Shown here: positions 27,342 through 35,922 of the stretch, piece after piece
Position numbering within the stretch: the stretch's first letter is position 1
How the letters are laid out: the number at the start of each line of letters is the position of its first letter
Assembly: GCA_947475065.1 (NCBI GenBank)
Contig: CANJLB010000015.1
Coordinates: forward strand, 25,824-89,823
Direction: 5' to 3'
DNA length: 64,000 nucleotides
Origin: Opitutia bacterium
GTDB taxonomy: Bacteria; Verrucomicrobiota; Verrucomicrobiia; Opitutales; Opitutaceae
Position numbers and translations under genes: made by a program
The notes under the pieces: generated by a model
Told to the model about the DNA's origin: nothing
Databases searched by the model: none
The model's input: the letters and a program-made list of their open reading frames with translations, nothing else

Positions 27342-27540
27342 GCCGGGTGACAGTGTACGACTCGGGCTCTTGGGTCTGCGTGTGGCCGGGTGGCGCGTGA
27401 ATCTCGTGCGGCACGAGCCGGACGGGCGTACGGCGGAACTGCTGCGCGAAGTCTTTGCGTGTGCGCCCGCCAGCGAGGAGGACCAACATGTCGTCATCCC
27501 CGGCCGCGGCGCATTGCCCGAGGAGCCCTGCCTCCGGACG
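27342..27540 (+). pseudogene. Patchwork relic: metalloprotease-like segment joined to btuD/cobA-like segment
   Basis: Bases 27342-27430 align without gaps to 28001-28089 of the protease gene (both begin GCCGGGTGAC, and GAGCCGG follows at the same distance of 73). The translations are GDSVRLGLLG and NLVRHEPDGRT against GDNVRFGLFD and NLVRQEPDGRT. From about 27433 the frame reads TAELLREVF, like TAELLRDVF of BtuD, then QHVVIPGRGALPEE, like QHIIITGRGALPEL of CobA. No intact gene results. This looks like debris of duplication and deletion. Confidence 0.55.
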
Positions 27541-27614
27541 TACGAATCAATCTGACCTGCAATCTCTGGCCGGGAAAGGTTGACGGCGGACGAGGGATAG
27601 GTGAAGATGCAAAT

Positions 27615-30575
27615 ATGTTGCCCCACTGGCGCAGAGCCTTGGCCGGATGCTTGGTCGCCTTCGGCGCGGCCCTGCTGTTGGCGTTGGCGTGGCGGTGGGC
27701 AGAGCAGCCGGGGGGGGCGAACCGGGAACCCGGCCAAACGAGAGCAGCACTACGAGCGGGAAAGGACCTCGCGGACAGCGGGAATTTTGTCGGGGAAAAT
27801 GAAAACGCGGTTGCGGCCGTCACAGCTGGCCCGGCCTGGGCGGACGCACAACGCGGCGAGGTGTGGCGCGTGGAGACGTTGGCGACGCGGCCGCCCATCA
27901 CGCCGAAGTTTGCCGTACCGGCGGCAGCGGAGAATTTCCTGCGGGCGGCGCGGCTGGCGACTGATAATCGGGCCGGGTTGGCTGTGACAGCGGCATGGCG
28001 GCCGGGTGACAACGTACGGTTTGGGCTGTTCGACCAGAGCATCGTCGAGGGGCATGTCAACCTCGTCCGACAAGAGCCGGATGGGCGCACACTGGTCGGC
28101 GGCGCACTGGCCGGCGGCGGCAGTTTCAGCTTAGCTGTAAATGCGGTCGGACGCATGACGGGTGCGACTATCGTGCCGGCGGGGGGCGCGGTGGCCTATG
28201 TGGTCGAAACGGGCAAAGACGGCGCGGCCTACCTGCTTGAGAAAGAGCGCTCTTACGTCATCTGCGAACTGCCTCCGCCGCCCTCGCGTGCGGGCGGCAC
28301 GGGGACTGGCGAAGCAATGTTGACGGTGGGTGGCGCGGGCAGCTTGGGCGTGGCAGCGATCACGGTGCCGGAACCTGATCTCGGGTTTGCGGCGGTGCTC
28401 TATCTCGACTTCGACGGTGAGACGGTGAACGACCCGGAGTGGAACAGCGGGGGGACCATCGTCGCCGCACCGGGCGGGCTGACGTCATCGCAGCAGGAGG
28501 AGGTGCGCCGCCGTGTGGCGGAGGACTTCCGCCCGTTTAAGATCAGTGTCACGACCAGCCGCGCGCGCTATGACGCCGCGCCACCGAATCAGCGGATGCG
28601 CTGCATGGTCACGGACATCGCCGCGAGCACCCCTGCCAACTGGTTCGACGCCGGCTCGGCAGGCGTGGCCTATCTGATGTCGTGGTCTGAGAGCGCGGTG
28701 GACGGAGTCTCGGCGGACATCCCCGCCTGGGTGTTCTCCGACCGCATCGGTTTTCAGACGGCGGACATCGCGTTTGCCATCTCGCACGAGGTCGGGCACA
28801 CGCTTGGACTGTCACACGACGGACTGAAAAACTCCCTTGGCCAGAAGACAGACGAATATTACTCTGGCCGCGGCAGCGGTGCGACGAGCTGGGGGCCGAT
28901 CATGGGCGCGCCCTACGGCCGCACGGTGTCGCAATGGAGCAATGGCGGCTACACCGATGGGACCAAGCAGGCCAGCAACCTGGAGGACGACCTCGCCATC
29001 ATCGCCGACATCACAAATCACACCGGCTTTCGGGCCGCCGACGGGGCGGGCACGCGTACGCTGGCCAGCGCCCTCGCTGGGCCGGGTGCCACCACCGTCA
29101 GCCTGGCCGGCGTGATTGGGCGTACGGGCGAAACGGACATGTTTGTCTTTGCCACCGGCGGCAGTGTGTCGTTCGCGGTCGCCGACGATTACACCGGTAC
29201 GAGCGAGGAACGGCTGCCCAACCTTGACGCGAAGCTCACCCTGTTCAACAGCGCGGGCACGACGGTGGCAACGGCCAACTCGACGACCTCGCTTTATCCC
29301 ACGCTGACCGCGAGCGTGCCCGAAGGAATATATTTTCTTGGCGTCACGGGTGTCGGCCAGGGCACGGTGGCAAACGGATGGACGAGCTACGGCAGCGTTG
29401 GCCGCTATCGGCTCACCGGCAACTTTTCGCCGGCGACGGGGCTAGCGCCCGTCGTGCGCGGCCCCGCGGCGGTGACGGGCACGGTTGGCACGGCGTTCAG
29501 CGGATCGGTGCAAGCGGCGGCGAGCGGAGGGACGATCTTCACCGCCACCGGACTGCCGCCGGGGCTTGTATGCGAACCCACGACCGGTGCGATCACCGGC
29601 ACGCCGACGGTTGCAGGCAGCTACGCCGTGGCACTGACGGCGACCAATGCCGTGGGCAGTGGCGGCGGCACGGTCCAAATTATGGTGCTGCCAACGACCC
29701 CGGCCGAGGCGGCGGACGCGCTGGTCGCGCTCGCGTTCACCAGCGGTGGCGACGCGCCTTGGCAGGTGGACGGCGTGACCGTGCACGATGGCATCGCTTC
29801 CGCGCGCAGCGGCACCATCATGAACAACGGCAAGGAAAGCTTTCTCCAGACCACGGTGACAGGGCCGGGCCGGCTCTCATTCTGGTGGAATGTTTCCTCG
29901 GAGGCCGATGCCACGGCGAACTACGACATCCTGCATTTCAGCATGGACGGAAACGAGCAGGCGCAGATCGCCGGCACGCCCGGCTGGGCGCAGCGCACAC
30001 TTACGGTGCCGTCCGGTTCGCACACAATCAAGTGGACCTACACCAAAGATCCCTACGTGAGCGTGGGCGAGGACGCCGGCTGGGTGGACGGCATCGCGTT
30101 CACGCCCACGGCCCTCGCCGCCTGGGCGCCGTTGCAAGGGCTGGCGGGTGCGGCCACGGCCGCCACCGCCGACCCCGACGGCGACGGCCTGAACAACCTG
30201 CTCGAATACGCGCTCGGTCTCGACCCGCACTCGCCCGGTGTGCCGCCCGCCGGTGGCACTGACGGCGGCGGCACGGACGCGGGCGTGCCGGTCATCACGA
30301 CCGTGGACGACGCCGGCACGACGCGGCTGGAGCTCGCCTTCATCCGCCCGCCGGACCGGGCCGACGTGATTTACACGATCGAGGTGTCGGGTGATCTTAC
30401 GACCTGGACGCCCGGTCACGCCTACGGCACGGGCATCGTCAATGGCTCAGGCCTGCCCACGCAGGAGATGGAGCGGTCGTTGCTCGGCGACGGCAATGAG
30501 CGGATCCGCGTGCGCGATCTGGCGGGTAACGCTGCGACGAAACGCTTTATGCGCCTGCGGATTTCCCAGCCGTAG
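27615..30575 (+). CDS. Large secreted metzincin-type metalloprotease with Ig-like and calcium-binding domains
   Basis: A 986-residue exported protein. It has an N-terminal signal/anchor (RRALAGCLVAFGAALLLALAWRW), a pro-region, then a catalytic domain with the zinc motif HEVGHTLGLSHDG (HExxHxxGxxH; about 393-405) and a preceding LYLDFDGETVNDPEWN block. A beta-sandwich follows (GETDMFVFATGG), then a putative-Ig (He_PIG) domain (GLPPGLVCEPTTGAITGTPTVAGSYAV), a jelly-roll-like domain, and a thrombospondin-3-type site DPDGDGLNNLLEYALGLDP. The start at ATG 27615 gives the signal; the upstream frame runs into the relic. It likely degrades extracellular protein. No PEP-CTERM tail is present. Confidence 0.8.
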   Translation: MLPHWRRALAGCLVAFGAALLLALAWRWAEQPGGANREPGQTRAALRAGKDLADSGNFVGENENAVAAVTAGPAWADAQRGEVWRVETLATRPPITPKFAVPAAAENFLRAARLATDNRAGLAVTAAWRPGDNVRFGLFDQSIVEGHVNLVRQEPDGRTLVGGALAGGGSFSLAVNAVGRMTGATIVPAGGAVAYVVETGKDGAAYLLEKERSYVICELPPPPSRAGGTGTGEAMLTVGGAGSLGVAAITVPEPDLGFAAVLYLDFDGETVNDPEWNSGGTIVAAPGGLTSSQQEEVRRRVAEDFRPFKISVTTSRARYDAAPPNQRMRCMVTDIAASTPANWFDAGSAGVAYLMSWSESAVDGVSADIPAWVFSDRIGFQTADIAFAISHEVGHTLGLSHDGLKNSLGQKTDEYYSGRGSGATSWGPIMGAPYGRTVSQWSNGGYTDGTKQASNLEDDLAIIADITNHTGFRAADGAGTRTLASALAGPGATTVSLAGVIGRTGETDMFVFATGGSVSFAVADDYTGTSEERLPNLDAKLTLFNSAGTTVATANSTTSLYPTLTASVPEGIYFLGVTGVGQGTVANGWTSYGSVGRYRLTGNFSPATGLAPVVRGPAAVTGTVGTAFSGSVQAAASGGTIFTATGLPPGLVCEPTTGAITGTPTVAGSYAVALTATNAVGSGGGTVQIMVLPTTPAEAADALVALAFTSGGDAPWQVDGVTVHDGIASARSGTIMNNGKESFLQTTVTGPGRLSFWWNVSSEADATANYDILHFSMDGNEQAQIAGTPGWAQRTLTVPSGSHTIKWTYTKDPYVSVGEDAGWVDGIAFTPTALAAWAPLQGLAGAATAATADPDGDGLNNLLEYALGLDPHSPGVPPAGGTDGGGTDAGVPVITTVDDAGTTRLELAFIRPPDRADVIYTIEVSGDLTTWTPGHAYGTGIVNGSGLPTQEMERSLLGDGNERIRVRDLAGNAATKRFMRLRISQP

Positions 30576-30679
30576 TGCCGGCATGGCAAAAGCGCAATTA
30601 CCATGCCCCGGCGATGGTATGCCGGAAGGTTTGAAACCTGAATGCGGTGATTTCTGACTCATTCGCACGGGATGCACAC

Positions 30680-30813
30680 AGCAGCGGAACAAAGATTTAT
30701 TATTATATATAACTAATAAACAACTACTTAAAATAATATAGGGTATTATACCTATTTTAGTTGTTGACGGTGCCGATAAGTGGGCATTGGCTGATACTAC
30801 AGCTCAAAAATTT
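30680..30813. promoter_or_regulatory. AT-rich region with a large imperfect palindrome upstream of the sorting module
   Basis: Bases about 30690-30765 are almost pure A/T in a GC-rich genome. Within them 30719-30766 form nested inverted repeats: AACAACT with AGTTGTT, AAAATA with TATTTT, and the core GGTA-TTA-TACC. TTGACG (30764-30769) and GATACT (30793-30798) lie downstream, but their spacing (23) is too long for a normal sigma-70 promoter. It could be an operator, a terminator of the protease transcript, or both. It directly precedes the sorting-tail gene at 30814. Confidence 0.55.
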
Positions 30814-31446
30814 ATGAAAACCCCCCGCTCTTCCAGCCTCTTCCGCGCCGCCCTTGTGGTGTCGTCGTTGCTACTGACCGGTCTCTCCGCCCGCGCGGTC
30901 ACGATCAGTGCGTTGCTGAATGTCTCCACGATCAATCCCTTTCACGGCGATAGCGTGTTTCCCTTTTCGGATGATGGTACCCCGCTGGGCTCGCTGGATT
31001 TCACAGGGCAGCCGGTGCTCAGCATGCCGGCGCTGCAAAGCATGAGTTTCAACCTCGCGTTGGGCGGGTTGGACACCGGCCCCGGCAACTTTGATGTCAA
31101 CAATATCACGCTGACGATCGCCGGCTTCAACACGGGCATCAAGCTGAACGGTTATACGAACAGCATTTTCTCGCAGAACCGTTCGTTCACCGGCAACGTG
31201 CTCAACGGAGCCTCCATCCTGGCCGCCATCCAAGCCACCCCCGGCGCGGTCTCCGTTGGTATGCTCGACAACACACCAGACGGCAGCAATGAGTATTTCA
31301 CCTACGGCGGCAGCTTTGCGATGACGTTTAACTCCGAAGGCGTGCCCTTCACGCCGGCAGAGTCCATGGGCTTGCTGGTCATGGGTGCGGCCACGGTTTG
31401 GGTGCGGCTGCGCCGCCATAGGATTTCATCGCCGACGGCGGTCTGA
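30814..31446 (+). CDS. Secreted protein with a variant exosortase-sorting tail (VPFTPAES type)
   Basis: A 210-residue protein with a signal peptide (MKTPRSSSLFRAALVVSSLLLTGLSARA) and a beta-rich mature region. The C-terminus is a tripartite sorting signal: short motif VPFTPAES, a hydrophobic helix (MGLLVMGAATVWV) and a basic cluster RLRRHR. It differs from the standard PEP motif and resembles cyanobacterial PFE/PTPA-type tails as I recall them. The exosortase-like gene comes next on the same strand, so this is its likely substrate. The start ATG is 30814; a TTG at 30787 would add nine residues. Function of the mature part is unknown. Confidence 0.72.
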   Translation: MKTPRSSSLFRAALVVSSLLLTGLSARAVTISALLNVSTINPFHGDSVFPFSDDGTPLGSLDFTGQPVLSMPALQSMSFNLALGGLDTGPGNFDVNNITLTIAGFNTGIKLNGYTNSIFSQNRSFTGNVLNGASILAAIQATPGAVSVGMLDNTPDGSNEYFTYGGSFAMTFNSEGVPFTPAESMGLLVMGAATVWVRLRRHRISSPTAV

Positions 31447-31483
31447 GCATTCTGCTGGGATCGTCCGCCTTTCGGACCACCCT

Positions 31484-33034
31484 GTGCACCCGGTGGAAAA
31501 TATTTCGGCGACTGCGGCGACGCGGTCGCCTTTTTTTTGGTGGCATCTGCCGGAGGGGGTGGTCGTCGCCGGTACCGTGGGCTGGGTCCTGCCGTTTGCC
31601 TGGGCCGTTCACCGGGTTACGCAGGAATCGTCCGAGGCTGCGCTGTGGGTGCTGATGGCGGGCTGGGCCGGCTGGGTGATGTGGAGTGACTGGCCGGCTG
31701 AGACTGCGCCCCGGCGTATGTGCGCCGCGCCCATTCTGATCATATGGAGTATGGCGGTTTGGCTGTGCTCCGGCCTGTGGCCGGAAGACTACTGGCTGGT
31801 GCGCGCATCGCTGCTGCTGGCGGTGCCAGCGCTCATCGTGGCGACGTGGGGCTGGCGCGGCCTGGGGGTGGGCTGGCGGGCATGGCTGATCCTGGCGCTG
31901 TGGGGGCTGGCGCCGCTGTCGGGCCGCTGGCTTGAGGGGCCGCGCCACGGCGAATGGCTGAGCGAAATCACCGCCGGCGCTGCGGCGTTCGGCCTGTGGC
32001 AGACGGGGACGGAGGTGAGCCATCATGGAATTTTCATCCAGACGGCGCAAGGTGCGGTGAGCGTGGGCCTGCCCTGCACGGCACAGCCGCTCGTGGCGAT
32101 GCTGCTGCGACTGCTGCTGCCGGCGGCGCTGGCGCTGGGCCTGCCTTGGCGGCGCACACTAGCGCTGGCGGCGCTCACGCTGCCGGCCACGTTTCTGATC
32201 TCGGTCGTCCGTGTGATGCTGCTCGCGGAGATCGTGCAGGACAAAACCCGGTTTAACTACTGGCATGGCCCGGATGGGGGAGGCTGGTTCACCTTGGTCG
32301 CGGCTGCCGGTCTGGCTTTGGCACTGGTGGCATGGCTGCCCCGACCGGAGGCCGAGGTGCGGCGCGCAAGCACTGGCGCGCTACCGCGTTGGACCGTGGC
32401 CGCCCTCGCGATTGCGACCAGCTTGGGCATCGTCGTGAGCCTCTGGCGTGCACCGTCGGCCCACATCGGGACCATACAACTCGCCGCGCCGCCTGGGTCT
32501 GGCAGCTGGACGGTGCAGGAAGAGGCTGCCCGCTCGCCCGAGGCCTTGCAGGCTGACGCGCAAAAAACCTCCGTGCCCGACTGGGTCCGTTCCTTCACCT
32601 ATACCTCGAAGGACGGCGCGGAGCTGCGTGTCAAAGCGGCGGCCATTCCCCGCTGGCTCGATGGCGACCCGGTCGCGATGGCCTACCGGTTGCGGTTGAT
32701 TCCGTGGCCGGTCCCCGAGGCATGGCCGGAGATGAAATTGCCCGATGGCGGTGGCACAGGCCGCGCGGGCCAGCCCGAAGGCCGGGAGACATGGCTTGTC
32801 GCCGTGAGAGCGGACGGAGAGGCCGGTGGCACGGTAACCGACTGGCTCGCCAAGGTGAAGCAGCTGCCCGTTGACGGGGTGCACTGGCAGGCTTGGTGGC
32901 GTGGCACGGCCCCTTTGCGTGACAAGCGGGGCATGTGGTTGATGATCGAGTGGCTCGGGCCAGACCGGCCCGATTCAAAATGGATGGCAGAAATAGTGTC
33001 GCTTTGGCAGCGTGAAGGTGCCAAGCTCTGGTGA
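31484..33034 (+). CDS. Exosortase/archaeosortase-like transpeptidase with C-terminal EpsI-like domain
   Basis: About 516 residues. The first about 320 are an eight-helix membrane protein with the exosortase catalytic triad: Cys198 in GLPCTAQPL, Arg243 in SVVRVML and His261 in YWHGPDGG. The usual CSG around the cysteine is CTA here. After a last membrane helix (about 330-345) comes a soluble domain of about 170 residues resembling EpsI/exosortase-associated domains. Exosortases cut C-terminal sorting signals in the inner membrane. The start is uncertain: GTG 31484 is used because the substrate gene ends at 31446 and no ATG precedes the first helix. No polysaccharide genes adjoin. Confidence 0.75.
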   Translation: MHPVENISATAATRSPFFWWHLPEGVVVAGTVGWVLPFAWAVHRVTQESSEAALWVLMAGWAGWVMWSDWPAETAPRRMCAAPILIIWSMAVWLCSGLWPEDYWLVRASLLLAVPALIVATWGWRGLGVGWRAWLILALWGLAPLSGRWLEGPRHGEWLSEITAGAAAFGLWQTGTEVSHHGIFIQTAQGAVSVGLPCTAQPLVAMLLRLLLPAALALGLPWRRTLALAALTLPATFLISVVRVMLLAEIVQDKTRFNYWHGPDGGGWFTLVAAAGLALALVAWLPRPEAEVRRASTGALPRWTVAALAIATSLGIVVSLWRAPSAHIGTIQLAAPPGSGSWTVQEEAARSPEALQADAQKTSVPDWVRSFTYTSKDGAELRVKAAAIPRWLDGDPVAMAYRLRLIPWPVPEAWPEMKLPDGGGTGRAGQPEGRETWLVAVRADGEAGGTVTDWLAKVKQLPVDGVHWQAWWRGTAPLRDKRGMWLMIEWLGPDRPDSKWMAEIVSLWQREGAKLW

Positions 33035-33046
33035 ACGCCCGTCCCC

Positions 33047-33961
33047 GTGCCCAAATCCGATTCTCCTTTTCCAGCTTCGGTGCAGCAGTCTGCCGTTGTG
33101 CGGTCATCGCGCCTGAGCGAGATGCTGCAGGCTTCGCTCCCGCGCTTGGTGGGCTTCGGATTGTTTGCGCTGTTCGGCCTCGATTTGGTGCAGACCGGCC
33201 TGCAGTATCACTACGCTCCGCTCGACGCACAGTCGGACGCGCAGCTTGCGGCACAGTTCATCGAAAAATCCGGCGTGCTGCTGCTGGCTTACGTGCTGGT
33301 GTTTTTCGACACGCGCACCCTGCCCAGCCGGGCCAGTCGCGCGGCCATGAAGCTGCTGTCGTGGGCGGCGCTGCTAGCGGTGGCGGGCTACCTTGTGCTC
33401 ACCGCGATGTCGGTCGCCTCCAGCGTGCATCTTTATCGCAACAACAGCGCTAGCCTGCGGAACCAATACAATCAGGGGGTCTTTGCCTTGGAGCAGGCCG
33501 AGAAAAAGCTGCCGACGCTCAGCCCGCAGCAGGCGGCGGCCATCTTGGTGCAGGTCGCCCCGGATCTGCGTCCTCGCCTCGTGTCGTTTTCGGCACAGAA
33601 TGTCACGGCTGAACTTGCGCGGCAGATTCCGTTGCGGCGGAAGGAAATCGAGTCCCAGTTGGAGCAGAACCTGGCGACGCTCAAGCGCGACCAGATGATC
33701 TTCGGCGCCAAGTATCTGCTCGGCGGCCTCATGGTCGCCCTGATCCTGCTGCTGGTGTTTGAAAACACCCGGTTTGCGCGACTGGAGCAAATTTTTGCCA
33801 AAGCGGGCGGGCCCAACCTGAAGCTCGAGGACCAAGTCGTCCACAGCGTCGGCCAAGCCTACAAGTCCATGGAGCGGATCGGCAATCTGATCCTGCCCGA
33901 CCTGCCCAGTTTCAGCTGGTATCGCAACCTGCGCCGCAAATTCCGCCGGAACAAAAAATGA
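33047..33961 (+). CDS. HpsJ-like membrane protein, exosortase-associated
   Basis: A 304-residue membrane protein with two N-terminal helices, a third after about residue 100 (LLSWAALLAVAGYLVLTAMS), then a long periplasmic/cytoplasmic coiled-coil region (about 140-215, QAEKKLPTLSPQQAAAIL and ELARQIPLRRKEIESQLEQNL) and a final helix (YLLGGLMVALILLLVF) followed by a basic tail. It resembles HpsJ-type proteins found next to cyanobacterial exosortases, as I recall them. The start is GTG 33047, 12 bp after the exosortase stop. It probably works with the exosortase, as a scaffold or export helper (inference). Confidence 0.6.
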   Translation: MPKSDSPFPASVQQSAVVRSSRLSEMLQASLPRLVGFGLFALFGLDLVQTGLQYHYAPLDAQSDAQLAAQFIEKSGVLLLAYVLVFFDTRTLPSRASRAAMKLLSWAALLAVAGYLVLTAMSVASSVHLYRNNSASLRNQYNQGVFALEQAEKKLPTLSPQQAAAILVQVAPDLRPRLVSFSAQNVTAELARQIPLRRKEIESQLEQNLATLKRDQMIFGAKYLLGGLMVALILLLVFENTRFARLEQIFAKAGGPNLKLEDQVVHSVGQAYKSMERIGNLILPDLPSFSWYRNLRRKFRRNKK

Positions 33962-34024
33962 GGCTGGCGCGGTCCGACCGGGAGTGCGGCTAGCCCTGGG
34001 CGTGCGCCTCCGATGACAGCAAAA

Positions 34025-34049
34025 GGCCGCGCCGAATTCCGGCGCGGCC
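34025..34049 (-). terminator. Terminator downstream of sodA
   Basis: A perfect GC-rich inverted repeat GGCCGCGCC (34025-34033 with 34041-34049). On the minus strand it is followed by TTTTGCTG. It closes the sodA transcript and may also slow read-through from the HpsJ-like gene. Confidence 0.75.
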
Positions 34050-34073
34050 CGGTTCATCCGCCTGGCCGGGGAT

Positions 34074-34706
34074 TCACTTTACGGCGGCGGCGTAGTTCGC
34101 CTCGGCAGCATCCCAGTCCACGACGTTCCAGAAGGCGGTGATGTAGTCGGGCCGGCGGTTCTGGTAGTTCAGGTAATACGCATGCTCCCAGACGTCTAGG
34201 GCGAGGACGGGTTTGCCCTCAATGCCGGCGACCGCCTTGCCCATGAGCGGGCTGTCCTGGTTGGCGGTCGAGCCGACCGCGAGCTTCTTGTCCGCGCCCA
34301 CGACGAGCCACGCCCAGCCGGAGCCGAAACGTGTCGCGCCGGCCTTGGCAAAGTCTTCCTTGAACTTGGCGAATCCGCCGAGCTGCGCGTCTATCGCCGC
34401 CGCGAGCGTCCCTTTGGGGGCACCGCCCTTGCCAGGGCCGATAATTTTCCAAAAAAACGAATGGTTGCTGTGGCCGCCGGCATTGTTGCGGACGCCGCCG
34501 CGGACGGCGTCGGGGACCTTCGAGAGATCGGCGATGAGCGCATTGACCTCGAGCGCAGCGAGGGCGGGCGTGTCCTTGAGGAGATTGTTGGCGTTGGTGA
34601 TGTAGGCCTGATGGTGCTTGCCGTGGTGGATTTCCATCGTGCGGGCGTCAATGTGCGGCTCGAGGGCGTTGGCGGCGTAGGGGAGGGCGGGCAGTTCGTA
34701 AGGCAT
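34074..34706 (-). CDS. sodA: Superoxide dismutase, Mn/Fe family
   Basis: A 210-residue cytoplasmic superoxide dismutase. Metal ligands are recognisable: the first His in [13 protein letters not shown], the second in [13 protein letters not shown], and the Asp/His pair in [19 protein letters not shown]. The GG before the second His and the Gln in [10 protein letters not shown] suit a manganese-type enzyme. Length and N-terminus ([10 protein letters not shown]) are normal. It converts superoxide to peroxide and oxygen. It stands alone with its own terminator. Confidence 0.95.
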   Translation of the reverse strand: MPYELPALPYAANALEPHIDARTMEIHHGKHHQAYITNANNLLKDTPALAALEVNALIADLSKVPDAVRGGVRNNAGGHSNHSFFWKIIGPGKGGAPKGTLAAAIDAQLGGFAKFKEDFAKAGATRFGSGWAWLVVGADKKLAVGSTANQDSPLMGKAVAGIEGKPVLALDVWEHAYYLNYQNRRPDYITAFWNVVDWDAAEANYAAAVK

Positions 34707-34917
34707 GGGAGGACGGTTGGGTTGAGGTTGAAAAGGGAGGGCCCCAACGTGCGACGGATGCGCCGGGGCGTCAACTGCGGTTTGAAGTTTGCCGCATCGA
34801 GGATCATTCGGACAGACTTCCTGCGGCCCCCCAACCGGCGGAGAAGCGCAGCGACCCGGGAGAGCAGGGGCAGGGGACTATGGCCAGCCGTTGGATGATC
34901 CCAGGATCACATCCGCT

Positions 34918-35433
34918 TCATTCCTCTTCGCGACGCTTCGCGCGGAAAAATTCCTGGATCAGCGCCCGGCACTCGGGCTCCAGCACGCCGCCGGCGGTCA
35001 GCGCGACGTGATGGTTGATGCGCGGGAGGTCGTTGAGGTTGGTCGCGCCGCCGAGGCAGCCCATCTTGGGGTCGGGCACAGCGTAGCAGACGCGTTTGAC
35101 GCGCGCCATCAGCAGCGCACCGGAGCACATGGGGCAGGGCTCCTTGGTGACAAAGACCGTCGCGCCGGCGAGCCGCCAGTCGCCGAGTTTCGCGGCGGCC
35201 TGCGTGAGGGCGAGCATCTCGGCGTGGGCGGTCGGGTCGCGCGTGGTCTCGACGGTGTTGTGCGCCGCGCCAATGATCTCGCCGCCCAGCTCGATCACGC
35301 AGCCCACGGGCGTTTCGTCTGCGCGCCACGCGTCCACAGCCTGATTATAGGCGAGGCTCATGAAAAACGCGTCCTCGCGTGCGAGCTGCGAAGGGTGGCG
35401 TTTCTCGAACGGGCAGGGCGGGAGAGTTGGCAT
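34918..35433 (-). CDS. tadA: Nucleoside/tRNA adenosine deaminase (TadA-like)
   Basis: A 171-residue zinc deaminase. The catalytic HAEMLAL (zinc His and proton-shuttle Glu) and PCPMCSGALLMARV (two zinc Cys) are intact. ETPVGCVIE and the N-terminal FMSLAYNQA helix are typical of TadA, which makes inosine at tRNA-Arg position 34. A guanine deaminase-like role is possible because the C-terminus (MGCLGGATNLNDLPRINHHVAL) is longer than in E. coli TadA. It is divergent from infA. Confidence 0.85.
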   Translation of the reverse strand: MPTLPPCPFEKRHPSQLAREDAFFMSLAYNQAVDAWRADETPVGCVIELGGEIIGAAHNTVETTRDPTAHAEMLALTQAAAKLGDWRLAGATVFVTKEPCPMCSGALLMARVKRVCYAVPDPKMGCLGGATNLNDLPRINHHVALTAGGVLEPECRALIQEFFRAKRREEE

Positions 35434-35470
35434 GGAGCGCGGAGCGGGGCGGCGGTGGCGAGGAAAGCCC

Positions 35471-35501
35471 TTGACTTACCCGGCGGGTTGCCGCCTTACA
35501 A
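35471..35501 (+). promoter_or_regulatory. Possible infA promoter
   Basis: TTGACT at 35471-35476 and a weak -10 TTACAA at 35496-35501, spacing 19. It lies 58 bases before the infA start codon. Spacing is on the long side, so this is only a candidate. Confidence 0.35.
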
Positions 35502-35559
35502 GGTGCTTTCAACCACGTACCACGCATGATTTCTGCCCGCCTTCCCGGCCCCTCCTGAT

Positions 35560-35826
35560 ATGCCCGACGAAAAAGTGATCGAAGTCGAAGGCAAGATCGT
35601 CGCCGTGCTTCCCGGCACGATGTTCAAGGTCCAGCTGAACAACGCCACGCAGCACATCGTGCTCGCGCACATTTCCGGCAAGCTGCGGAAAAATTTCATC
35701 AAGATCGCCAACGGCGACAACGTGAAGATGGAGATGAGCCCCTACGACTTGGAGAAGGGTCGCATCACCTACCGCATGCGTGACGCCGCTCCGCCGCCCC
35801 CCGGCCACCGCCGGCGGCGGTATTGA
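35560..35826 (+). CDS. infA: Translation initiation factor IF-1
   Basis: An 88-residue S1/OB-fold protein: [24 protein letters not shown], then [30 protein letters not shown], and KGRITYRMR at the core end. It is longer than the usual 72 residues by a Pro/Arg-rich tail ([12 protein letters not shown]). IF-1 blocks the A site of the 30S subunit in initiation. It is alone on its strand and divergent from tadA. Confidence 0.95.
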   Translation: MPDEKVIEVEGKIVAVLPGTMFKVQLNNATQHIVLAHISGKLRKNFIKIANGDNVKMEMSPYDLEKGRITYRMRDAAPPPPGHRRRRY

Positions 35827-35922
35827 GGCGGGAGTTTCGTTGTTGGCAGTCCGCCGCTTGACGGCCACAGTACTGAATGATGCGAGGCGCGCTGAGATAT
35901 TGCGCTCCGTCATACTGGGCCG

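Noticed and set aside
30764..30798. Sigma-70 promoter TTGACG/GATACT for the sorting module
   Set aside because: Spacer of 23 bases is too long; left as part of the regulatory region without a promoter call.
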